Source of the DNA: QFOX01 sp033763655
GTDB lineage: Bacteria > Pseudomonadota > Alphaproteobacteria > Rickettsiales > UBA3002
DNA length: 64,000 nt
NCBI GenBank assembly: GCA_033763655.1
Contig: JANRKD010000002.1
Location: 84,881 to 148,880, forward strand
Direction: 5' to 3'
Part shown: positions 35,853 to 43,337 of the stretch, piece by piece
Numbering within the stretch: position 1 is the stretch's first letter
Layout of the letters: each line of letters starts with the position of its first letter
Program-made: the position numbers and the translations under genes
The notes under the pieces: model-generated
The model's database searches: none
What the model was told of the DNA's origin: nothing
Seen by the model: only the letters and a program-made list of their open reading frames with translations

Positions 35853-36251
35853 ATGACCGACCTTACCACCATTACCGAGCAGGCAAACACACTGGCCGAA
35901 CAGGCCGCCGCTCTGCAGGCGCAGACCCAATCGCTGCAGGAGCAGCTCGCGCATGGCGGCGCGGTGGATCCGTTTGTTTTTGGCCTGACCGTGCTGGTGT
36001 TGGCCTGCTTTGTCGGCTATTACGTCGTCTGGCGCGTCACCCCGGCCCTGCACACCCCGCTGATGAGCGTCACCAACGCCATTTCGGGGGTGATTATTGT
36101 CGGGGCGGTGATTGCGCTCGGGCCCGAAAGTTTCGGCTTCTCGCACACGCTCGGCTTCATCGCGGTGACACTCGCCTCCATCAACATTTTCGGCGGTTTT
36201 GTGGTCACCCAGCGCATGCTCGCTATGTTCAAAAAGAAGGAACGCAAATAA
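35853..36251 (+). CDS. pntAB: NAD(P) transhydrogenase subunit alpha, part 2
   Basis: The short membrane part of the alpha subunit, 132 residues. It has a Gln/Ala-rich N-terminal amphipathic segment (about 1-40) and then three or four hydrophobic helices with LMSVTNAISGVIIVGAV and TLASINIFGGFVVTQRML. The ATG at 35853 has GGAG upstream. The stop overlaps the pntB start (TAATG). It is separated from pntAA by the family D palindrome. Confidence 0.93.
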   Translation: MTDLTTITEQANTLAEQAAALQAQTQSLQEQLAHGGAVDPFVFGLTVLVLACFVGYYVVWRVTPALHTPLMSVTNAISGVIIVGAVIALGPESFGFSHTLGFIAVTLASINIFGGFVVTQRMLAMFKKKERK

Positions 36252-37648
36252 TGTCGTCGCTCACCTATTTCGCCTATCTCGCCGCCGCTGTCTGCTTCAT
36301 CATGGCACTGCGCGGCCTGTCGTCCCCCGTATCTGCGCGTCAGGGCAACCTGTACGGCATGGCGGGCATGGCCATCGGTGTGCTTACCACCCTCACCTTG
36401 CCGCAGGTGCAGAGCTACAGCTACACCCTCCTTGGCATCATTCTGGGTGGCACGGTCGGCACCCTTATTGCCAAGCGTATCGCGATGACCGCTATGCCAC
36501 AACTGGTGGCCGCGTTCCACTCGCTGGTTGGCCTGGCGGCGGTGCTGATTGCGCTTGCCGCGCTCTGGTCGCCTGAATCTTATGGTATCGGCTCGGCGGG
36601 CGACATCCATTTCGGCAGCCTGATCGAAATGAGCCTCGGCGTTATTATCGGCGCGATTACCTTCACTGGCTCGATTGTTGCCTTTGGCAAGTTGCAGGGG
36701 CTGATCTCGGGTAAGCCGGTGCGCTTTAAATCACAGCACCTCATCAATGCGGCGCTCGGGGCGGCGCTGCTCTTCCTGCTGCTGGTATTCTCGGCGACGG
36801 AAGCGAAAGTTGTGTTCCTCGCCATGGTCGCGATTTCGCTGGCGCTGGGCGTGTTGCTCATCATTCCCATCGGCGGCGCGGATATGCCTGTTGTCGTCTC
36901 GATGCTCAATTCCTATTCGGGATGGGCGGCGGTTGGCATTGGCTTCACACTGGGCAACCCGCTGCTGATTATCGCAGGCGCGCTGATTGGCTCCTCGGGG
37001 GCGATCCTCAGTTACATCATGTGCAAGGCGATGAACCGCTCGATTATCAACGTTATTTTCGGCGGGTTTGGCGCAACGGCGGCGAATGCCCCGGCGGCAG
37101 GCGGGGTGGATGAACGCCCGGTTAAAACCGGTGCGGCGGAGGATGCCGCTTTCCTGATGGGAAACGCCGATTCGGTGATTATCGTTCCGGGCTATGGTAT
37201 GGCCGTCGCGCAGGCACAGCACGCGGTGCGCGAACTGGCCGAGGCGCTGGCGCATAAAGGCATCCGCGTGCGTTACGCCATCCACCCCGTCGCGGGGCGC
37301 ATGCCCGGCCACATGAACGTGCTGCTGGCCGAAGCGAACGTGCCGTATGAGGCCGTCGTCGAGCTGGAGGAAATCAACAGCGATTTCGGCACGACAGATG
37401 TGGTCTATGTCATCGGCGCGAATGATGTCACCAACCCCGCCGCGAAGAACGACCCGAAAAGCCCGATTTACGGCATGCCCATCCTCAATGTCGGCGAAGC
37501 GCGCAACGTCATTTTCAACAAACGCTCGATGGCGGCGGGGTATGCCGGTATCCAGAACGAACTGTTCTATCAGGACAACACCATGATGCTGTTTGGCGAT
37601 GCGAAAGTCGCGACCGAAAATCTGGTGAAGGCGCTCAAGGCGCTTTAG
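36251..37648 (+). CDS. pntB: NAD(P) transhydrogenase subunit beta
   Basis: A 465-residue subunit with an N-terminal membrane domain of about eight helices that carries protons, and a cytosolic NADP(H)-binding domain III. Domain III is recognised by VIIVPGYGMAVAQAQHAVRE, HPVAGRMPGHMNVLLAEA, DVVYVIGANDVTNPAA and KRSMAAGYAGIQN. It completes the pntAA-pntAB-pntB operon. Confidence 0.95.
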   Translation: MSSLTYFAYLAAAVCFIMALRGLSSPVSARQGNLYGMAGMAIGVLTTLTLPQVQSYSYTLLGIILGGTVGTLIAKRIAMTAMPQLVAAFHSLVGLAAVLIALAALWSPESYGIGSAGDIHFGSLIEMSLGVIIGAITFTGSIVAFGKLQGLISGKPVRFKSQHLINAALGAALLFLLLVFSATEAKVVFLAMVAISLALGVLLIIPIGGADMPVVVSMLNSYSGWAAVGIGFTLGNPLLIIAGALIGSSGAILSYIMCKAMNRSIINVIFGGFGATAANAPAAGGVDERPVKTGAAEDAAFLMGNADSVIIVPGYGMAVAQAQHAVRELAEALAHKGIRVRYAIHPVAGRMPGHMNVLLAEANVPYEAVVELEEINSDFGTTDVVYVIGANDVTNPAAKNDPKSPIYGMPILNVGEARNVIFNKRSMAAGYAGIQNELFYQDNTMMLFGDAKVATENLVKALKAL

Positions 37649-37732
37649 AAACTCCTCAGGCAAAGGGGGCACGATAACTTATCCGCCGCCATTGCCCTTG
37701 CCCCCTTCAGCGGGGCTGCGTTGGCTGCATGA

Positions 37733-37758
37733 GGGATGCCAAATCACGTTGGCATGAC
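37733..37758. repeat. Half palindromic repeat, family D-like
   Basis: GGATGCCAAATCACG then TTGGCATGACA, a single arm of the family D element, in the 208-bp gap between pntB and phaR. The rest of the gap (37649-37856) contains no recognisable gene. Confidence 0.5.
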
Positions 37759-37856
37759 AAGCGGTGGGGTTGGGTGCTGTCGGGTGGCTTAAAAAGATTC
37801 CAGCCGGAACTTACCCCGCACAGAACAAGGCGGGAATGGGGCACACATCCGAGCGG

Positions 37857-38351
37857 TTACTTCTTTTTCGGGCCGGCCTCAGGCGCGGTGAAGGGCGTAA
37901 ACATCGAGAATGCCTTGGTGAACATTTCCATGTTCTGCTTGCCGATTTCCTCGAGCTGGTTGGCAACCTGACTGAAGCTGCCAAGCGTACCAAGCCCAAG
38001 CATTTCCTGCATTTTATCCTGATTGCCCGAGAAGGTTTTCATCGTGCTTTCAAGGTAGTGCGGGACAAAATCCTTCAGCGAGTTATCGTAAAAACCGATA
38101 ATGGAGCGCAGGAAGTTGGTCGGCAGCAGATGCTCGCCTTTGGATTCCTGCTCGAAGATAATCTGGCTGAGGATGTTGCGTGTCAGGTCTTCCCCGGATT
38201 TCGCATCGTAAACAATGAACTCCGCGCCCTCTTTCACCATCACGCATAAATCCTCGAGCGTGACGTAGCTTGAGGTATCAGTATTATAGAGGCGACGGTT
38301 GGCGTATTTCTTGATGACAATCGGCTCGCTGGTCTGCGTTTTCTTGCTCAT
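37857..38351 (-). CDS. phaR: Polyhydroxyalkanoate synthesis repressor PhaR
   Basis: DNA- and granule-binding regulator that represses phasin and pha genes until PHB granules sequester it. The 164-residue protein has the PHB_acc_N DNA-binding domain (VIKKYANRRLYNTDTSSYVT) and the PHB_acc repeat region (FLRSIIGFYDNSLKDFVPHY). A short Lys-rich tail ends the protein. It is divergent from the PHB synthase genes, an arrangement that lets it control them. Confidence 0.93.
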   Translation of the reverse strand: MSKKTQTSEPIVIKKYANRRLYNTDTSSYVTLEDLCVMVKEGAEFIVYDAKSGEDLTRNILSQIIFEQESKGEHLLPTNFLRSIIGFYDNSLKDFVPHYLESTMKTFSGNQDKMQEMLGLGTLGSFSQVANQLEEIGKQNMEMFTKAFSMFTPFTAPEAGPKKK

Positions 38352-38437
38352 GGGTTCCTCAAACTAGGTTACGCTTTCTTTTTGCCTTGGCTTGACCTAG
38401 CATTATTTCGCAGCTTTTGGCAAGGATTAGGAACTTG

Positions 38438-38851
38438 GTGGCACGAAAACACGATACCCAGCAACGCGCGGCAGAGTTCCTTCGCCAATGGCAGGAGCAG
38501 ATGACGCGCCAGATGACCAACCCCGACGCCATTCGCGCCCTGCTTGATGCGATGCAACATTTCGGAAAGCCAGCCCATGATGCGAACGCCCGACGCCCTG
38601 CCGATGCACCTGATGCTCGCGATGCTGCAATCAGGGATCTTACCCAACGCGTACACGCCATGGAGCGCCAGCTTCGCGAGCTTCATGCCCGAATGGATGC
38701 GGCCGAAAACTCCGCTCGAACAGGCAAGCGAGCACATGCAGAACCTGTGGCAAAGCGCAAGCGCGCCGTGGGCACAGCTCGGCACGCAGATGGCAAGCGC
38801 CTTCAGCCAAAACGAAAGCCCGTCAGCCCACCCAAAAAACGCAAAAGATAG
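38438..38851 (+). CDS. Possible PhaE/PhaM-like granule-associated protein overlapping phaC
   Basis: A 137-residue frame from a GTG with AGGA just upstream. The N-terminus (QQRAAEFLRQWQEQMTRQM) is helical and amphipathic. Residues about 75-100 form a leucine-heptad coiled coil (LTQRVHAMERQLRELHARMD), and the tail is Lys/Arg/Pro/Ala-rich (KRKPVSPPKKRKR). This layout is that of PHB phasins/activators that pair with the synthase. Its last 275 bases overlap phaC in another frame. In this GC-rich context a long second frame can arise by chance, so the call relies on the ribosome site and protein-like layout. Confidence 0.55.
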   Translation: MARKHDTQQRAAEFLRQWQEQMTRQMTNPDAIRALLDAMQHFGKPAHDANARRPADAPDARDAAIRDLTQRVHAMERQLRELHARMDAAENSARTGKRAHAEPVAKRKRAVGTARHADGKRLQPKRKPVSPPKKRKR

Positions 38852-39935
38852 CGCGGCAAACGCCACCAACGATTGGACGGCCTTCCTACAGGATTTCTTC
38901 AACCCCGAATTCCTCAGCAGCCTGAGCAGTGAGGCCTACAACCGCAGCACCGGCTTTCTGCAGGGCATGCAGGCCTACCTCGCCAGCGACTACGAGCGCC
39001 CCGAAACACCGCATGCCGTGCTTTGGCAACGCGGCAGCGCCCGCCTGCTCGACCTCGCCCCCGAGGCGACCGACGCGGTGGCGGTGCTGTGCGTCCCCTC
39101 GCTTATCAACCGTTCCACCGTGCTCGACCTCTACCCCGAAGTCAGCTTCGTGCAATTCCTGAAAGCGCGCGGATTTCGCCCGCTCATCCTCGATTGGGGC
39201 AGCCCGAATACCGAGGAATGCGATTTCGCAATGGCCGATTACATCAGCTTTTATGCGCTCGACGCCCTGCATGCCTTGCGCGAACAGCATGATGGCCCCA
39301 TTGCCCTGCTTGGCTATTGCATGGGCGGCATTTTCACCACCGCCATGGCACAACTCGCCGCCCGCGAGGTCGATGCGTTGCTGCTGCTCGCCACGCCGTG
39401 GGATTTTTCATCCCCCGACACGCCCACCGTGCTGCTGGCCCCGCCGACCCAAACCACCTTGCGGCAGTGGATTAACACCCAATACCCCGTGCAACCGGTC
39501 GTCACCCAAACCGTGTTTCACCTCATCGACCCCTGGCGGGTGCAGGAAAAATTCAGTCGCTACCCATTCCTGAGTGAGCCGGAGAAGATGCATTTCCTCG
39601 CCGTCGAGCAATGGGTGAACGACGGCGTGCCGCTGGCGAATAAAGTGGCGGAGGAATGTTTCGTCGATTGGCCGCAGGGCAATATCCTTGCGAAGCATCA
39701 ATGGAAAATCGGCCGCCGCTGGATTGAGCCGTCACAGATTACCTGCCCGACGCTCGCCATCATCCCCACGCGTGACGCCATTGTGCCCAAAGGCTGCGCC
39801 CTGCCGCTGACCAAACTCATCAAACGCTGTGACGTGCTTTTGCCCGAATGCGGCCATGTCAGCATGGTGGTGGGTAAAAAGGCGCGCACCCAGATGTGGG
39901 AACCCCTCGCCAACTGGCTGGATACGAAGTTTTAG
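38577..39935 (+). CDS. phaC: Poly(3-hydroxybutyrate) synthase (short form)
   Basis: Polymerises 3-hydroxybutyryl-CoA on granule surfaces. The alpha/beta-hydrolase core contains the lipase-like box GYCMGG with catalytic Cys248, Asp400 in TRDAIVP and His427 in CGHVSMV. At 452 residues it is shorter than class I enzymes (about 560-600) and longer than class III PhaC (about 355). The missing part is at the N-terminus. The ATG at 38577 has GGAAAG upstream; the frame stays open to 38544. It is followed by phaA and phaB on the same strand. Confidence 0.88.
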   Translation: MMRTPDALPMHLMLAMLQSGILPNAYTPWSASFASFMPEWMRPKTPLEQASEHMQNLWQSASAPWAQLGTQMASAFSQNESPSAHPKNAKDSAANATNDWTAFLQDFFNPEFLSSLSSEAYNRSTGFLQGMQAYLASDYERPETPHAVLWQRGSARLLDLAPEATDAVAVLCVPSLINRSTVLDLYPEVSFVQFLKARGFRPLILDWGSPNTEECDFAMADYISFYALDALHALREQHDGPIALLGYCMGGIFTTAMAQLAAREVDALLLLATPWDFSSPDTPTVLLAPPTQTTLRQWINTQYPVQPVVTQTVFHLIDPWRVQEKFSRYPFLSEPEKMHFLAVEQWVNDGVPLANKVAEECFVDWPQGNILAKHQWKIGRRWIEPSQITCPTLAIIPTRDAIVPKGCALPLTKLIKRCDVLLPECGHVSMVVGKKARTQMWEPLANWLDTKF

Positions 39936-40162
39936 CCCCTCCCCTCCCACGTTGATTTTCCTGCCATACCGCACCGCACACCAACCCTCTGGACAACCAT
40001 GGCGTGTGCGCCTAGACAGGGCGCGCAATAAAGTGCCGTCATTGGCGAAAGGTTAGCCGGAGAAATCCGGTGCGGCGTGCCTGCGATACCAGATTTTTCT
40101 TTCATCTGGGTTGCTGCGTCGCTACGCTCCCCGCAACGACGCAAACGACTAAGGAGAAACAA

Positions 40163-41344
40163 ATGGCCAGTAAAAACGACATCGTGATTGTGGAGGCGGT
40201 ACGCACCGCCGTGGGTAATTTCGGCGGGGGTTTAAGCACGCTGACAGCCGCCCAGCTTGGGGCAGAGGTCGTCAAGGCGCTGCTCGCCCGCACCGGCATA
40301 GCCGCCAGCGATGTCAACGAATTGATTATGGGGCAGGTGCTCACCGCCACTGCCGGCCAGAACCCGGCGCGTCAGGCAGCGATTCAGGCGGGCTTGTCGC
40401 AGGAATCGACTGCCATGACCATCAACCAGGTCTGCGGCTCGGGCCTGCGCGCGGTGGCGGAAGGGATGAAATCCATCCAGAGCGGAGATAGCACGGTGGT
40501 AATTGCCGGTGGGCAGGAATCCATGAGCCTCGCGCCGCACGCCATGCAATTGCGCACCGGGGTTAAAATGGGCAACGGCACCATGACCGACACCATGATT
40601 GCGGATGGGCTGTGGGATGCGTTCAACAATTACCATATGGGCATCACGGCGGAAAACGTCGCGCAGGCCTTCCAGATCACCCGCGAAGATCAAGACAGAT
40701 TCGCCGCATCCTCGCAGGCAAAAGCCGCTAAAGCACAAGCTGAAGGCAAGTTCTCGGCACAAATCATCCCCATCACTATTAAGCAGCGCAAAGGCGATGT
40801 GGTGGTCGATAAAGATGAATTCATCCGCGCTGACTCGACCGCCGAAATGCTGGCCAAGCTGCGCCCGGCCTTCAAGCCCGATGGCACAGTGACCGCAGGC
40901 AATGCCTCGGGGCTCAATGATGGTGCGGCGGCGGTAATACTGATGACGCGCGCGGAGGCTGAAAAACGTGGCCTTGCACCGCTCGCCGCCATCAAATCCT
41001 GGGCCACCGCAGGGGTTGACCCGGCGCTGATGGGCACGGGGCCGATCCCCGCCTCGCGCAAGGCGCTCGAAAAGGCAGGCTGGAAAGCCAGCGACCTCGA
41101 CCTGATCGAGGCGAACGAAGCCTTCGCAGCGCAGGCCGCTGCGGTGAACAAGGAAATGGGCTGGGACGTGGGCAAGGTCAACGTCAACGGCGGCGCGATC
41201 GCCATCGGCCACCCGATCGGCGCCTCGGGCGCGCGCATCCTCACCACCCTGCTGCATGAGATGAAAGCGCGCGATGCGAAAAAAGGCCTCGCCACGCTAT
41301 GCATCGGCGGCGGCATGGGCATCGCGATGTGTGTGGAGCGGTAA
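40163..41344 (+). CDS. phaA: Acetyl-CoA acetyltransferase (beta-ketothiolase)
   Basis: Condenses two acetyl-CoA to acetoacetyl-CoA, the first PHB step. The 393-residue thiolase has the acyl-accepting Cys91 in NQVCGSGLRA, the His of NGGAIAIGHPIGASGAR and the C-terminal Cys in CIGGGMGIAM. AAGGAG at 40151 fixes the start at 40163; the open frame upstream belongs to the intergenic region. It is followed by phaB 113 bp downstream. Confidence 0.94.
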   Translation: MASKNDIVIVEAVRTAVGNFGGGLSTLTAAQLGAEVVKALLARTGIAASDVNELIMGQVLTATAGQNPARQAAIQAGLSQESTAMTINQVCGSGLRAVAEGMKSIQSGDSTVVIAGGQESMSLAPHAMQLRTGVKMGNGTMTDTMIADGLWDAFNNYHMGITAENVAQAFQITREDQDRFAASSQAKAAKAQAEGKFSAQIIPITIKQRKGDVVVDKDEFIRADSTAEMLAKLRPAFKPDGTVTAGNASGLNDGAAAVILMTRAEAEKRGLAPLAAIKSWATAGVDPALMGTGPIPASRKALEKAGWKASDLDLIEANEAFAAQAAAVNKEMGWDVGKVNVNGGAIAIGHPIGASGARILTTLLHEMKARDAKKGLATLCIGGGMGIAMCVER

Positions 41345-41457
41345 TTATTCGGGTTTCGGGGGTAGGCAGCGGATTCCGGTAAACGGCCTGCAGCCTTCCT
41401 CCCGAAGCAGAAGCATTACTTCCTCGAACCTTAGAACTTAACATCCGGAACCTAACC

Positions 41458-42189
41458 ATGAGCATGAAAAATAAAATCGCCCTTGTTACCGGCGGCACAC
41501 GCGGCATTGGCGCCGCCATCGCCCGCGACCTCAAAAAGGCAGGCTGCAAAGTCATCGCCACCTACCACGGCAACGAGGAAGCGGCGCTTGCCTTTAAAAA
41601 AGAAACCGGCATCGAGGTCATGCGCTTTGATGTCGCGGATTTCGACCAGTGTTCGCAGGCGGTCAAACGCATCGAATCCGAGATGGGTGGGGTCGATATT
41701 CTGGTCAACAATGCAGGCATCACGCGCGACGGGTTCCTGCATAAAATGGGCGCCGAAAGCTGGAACGCGGTGATTGAAACCAACCTCACCTCGCTGTTCA
41801 ATATGTGCCGGGTGGTGATTGAGGGCATGCGTGCGCGCGGCTTTGGCCGCATCATCAATATCAGCTCGGTGAACGGGCAATTGGGACAGGTCGGGCAGGC
41901 AAATTATTCCGCCGCGAAGGCAGGGGTCATCGGCTTCAGTAAAGCCCTCGCGCGCGAATCGGCCAACAAGGGCGTGACGGTGAATACCATCGCCCCCGGC
42001 TATATCGAAACCGATATGGTGAAAGCGGTGCCGCAGAACGTGCTCGATAAAATCATCGAGAAAATCCCGGTGGGGCGGCTCGGCCAGCCGGGTGAAATCG
42101 CCCGCGCTGTCTGCTTCCTCGCGGCGGAGGAATCCGGCTTCATCACCGGGGAGACCCTCTCCGTCAATGGTGGCCAGCATATGGAGTAA
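41458..42189 (+). CDS. phaB: Acetoacetyl-CoA reductase
   Basis: NADPH-dependent reduction of acetoacetyl-CoA to (R)-3-hydroxybutyryl-CoA, the PhaC substrate. The 243-residue short-chain dehydrogenase has the cofactor loop TGGTRGIGAAI and NNAGITRD. The catalytic Ser-Tyr-Lys lie in NISSVNGQLGQVGQANYSAAK, and the segment GYIETDMVKAVP is the PhaB type rather than FabG. With phaC and phaA it makes a complete PHB pathway. Confidence 0.92.
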   Translation: MSMKNKIALVTGGTRGIGAAIARDLKKAGCKVIATYHGNEEAALAFKKETGIEVMRFDVADFDQCSQAVKRIESEMGGVDILVNNAGITRDGFLHKMGAESWNAVIETNLTSLFNMCRVVIEGMRARGFGRIINISSVNGQLGQVGQANYSAAKAGVIGFSKALARESANKGVTVNTIAPGYIETDMVKAVPQNVLDKIIEKIPVGRLGQPGEIARAVCFLAAEESGFITGETLSVNGGQHME

Positions 42190-42326
42190 GGCGCACGCTT
42201 GGCAAGGGAAGAGTCGAGCGGTAAAAGGGGGTGCCAGTAGTCAGTAGCCGGTAGCCAGTGAAGGAAGGAAGCGAAGAAAGAAAGAAAGAAGTGAATAGAG
42301 GACGGTGGCCAGCGAGGGGAGTCACC

Positions 42327-42362
42327 CCCTCTCCCGCCTGCGGGAGAGGGCCGGGGTGAGGG
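42327..42362. repeat. Palindromic repeat, family E copy 2 (half element)
   Basis: CCCTCTCCCGCCTGCGGGAG then AGGGCCGGGGTGAGGG. It shares CCTGCGGGAGAGGG and the following GGTGAGGG with the insertion in purK (33388-33485), which identifies that insertion as an interspersed element. Confidence 0.8.
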
Positions 42363-42583
42363 AAGCGGGAAGAGAAAAGTCGAGCGGTGAGAGTCGAGTA
42401 GCCCAACCCCAGCTTACAGCCTCCAGCCCATAGCTTCCACACCCAACCTACAGATCCAAGCGCCTGACCTCCACCACCCGCACCCCGCACGCGCTCACGG
42501 CGAAAGGCCGAAGCAATCCACCGGGTGCTCCTACCCCGCCATGTCCATGTTTTTTATACCAACGGCTTTCTTTGTGCGGCAAG

Positions 42584-42613
42584 ATGGATTGCCGCGTTAT
42601 CGCTCGCCATGAC
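42584..42613. repeat. Half palindromic repeat, family C
   Basis: GATGGATTGCCGCG then TTATCGCTCGCCATGAC. This matches the right arm of the element at 21890-21974 with a few changes; the left arm is absent or decayed. Confidence 0.6.
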
Positions 42614-42740
42614 GCGGCGCGGGTGGGGGCTTACTTGCGCTTTGTCTGCCCGCTACCCTGCTTTCCCGTCACTCCACCGCCCCCTGTCACCCCAATCACC
42701 TCGACACCGCCTGTCACTTCAACTCACCCCAACCCCACGT

Positions 42741-42811
42741 GTCACCCCGTCGTATGACGGGGTCTACCTGTACTTCAAAAAGATGGATGCCGTCATGAAA
42801 GACGGCATGAC
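42741..42811. repeat. Palindromic interspersed repeat, family A copy 3 (opposite orientation)
   Basis: Relative to the copies at 6687 and 28823 this one is inverted. It carries GTCACCCCGTCGTATGACGG then GGTCTACCT at one end, and AGATGGATGCCGTCATGAAA then GACGGCATGAC at the other, with a longer linker. It links the A family to the outer GTCATGCC design of family D. Confidence 0.75.
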
Positions 42812-42873
42812 AGGGAGAGAGTTTGATGGCTGATGACGGGCTACCGGCGACTGGCGACTGGCGGCTGACCACC

Positions 42874-43083
42874 CTACGCGTCGTAATCGACACCGGCCCT
42901 GGGTGTGGCGCGGGTGAGGCGGATGCGGTTACGGCGTTTCTCGGCGCTGAGGCTCGCACTGTCCTCGTCGTGCCAGATACCGCTGCTCGTCGCCGCACTG
43001 AGCGCTGCACTAAGCGCCGCGTATTTCACGGGCTTGCTTGAGCTGATTTTTTTGTTGATGCGAATTAACATGTCGTTCTCCAT
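42874..43083 (-). CDS. Small hypothetical protein (doubtful)
   Basis: A 69-residue frame starting MENDMLIRINKKISSSKPVK with an Ala/Ser stretch in the middle and an Arg-rich end. No family is recognised and the ribosome site is weak (CAGGG). It lies in the repeat-rich gap. Listed only because it is the best coding candidate there. Confidence 0.2.
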   Translation of the reverse strand: MENDMLIRINKKISSSKPVKYAALSAALSAATSSGIWHDEDSASLSAEKRRNRIRLTRATPRAGVDYDA

Positions 43084-43128
43084 CCCTGATGATTTAACCT
43101 ATCATCCAAGGGTTAAGGTTTAATTAAT

Positions 43129-43245
43129 GGGGCGGAACATTAACCACCACCGGTTGTAAAAAGATTGGGGTCTTACGGCCACGCGGAAAGTTCGCCCCGT
43201 CGCCTTGGGGCAATCTGCGCATAAAAGCGGCTGCTGCGTAAGCAG
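43129..43245. other. Possible structured RNA or regulatory region
   Basis: Inverted segments GGGGCGGAAC (43129-43138) and GTTCGCCCC (43190-43198) could form a nine-pair helix with one bulged G around a 51-nt interior. A CTGCT-GCGTA-AGCAG hairpin follows (43231-43245). The block is less like the interspersed repeats than its surroundings. No Rfam family is recognised and the strand is unknown. Confidence 0.25.
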
Positions 43246-43337
43246 TTCCTTACTATATGGGGCAATTTTGCAACAGATAAAGCGCTAAAGTTGCAATAAA
43301 GCAACATTTGGCCCGGCGCCCCTCCTACGCTTACACG

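Larger units (their letters stand above)
42190..43337. other. 1.15-kb gene-poor, repeat-rich intergenic region
   Basis: Lies between phaB and the 3' end of serA. It holds degenerate tandem CAGTAGCCGG units near 42235-42260 and 42838-42865, a GAAAGAAAGAAA run near 42280, and a family E hairpin. Family C and A repeat copies and a possible RNA structure at 43129-43245 are also present. Short open frames occur on both strands; none has convincing homology. Confidence 0.7.

Noticed and set aside
41458..42189. FabG (3-oxoacyl-ACP reductase) instead of PhaB
   Set aside because: The position after phaC-phaA and the GYIETDMVKAVP-type segment favour acetoacetyl-CoA reductase.
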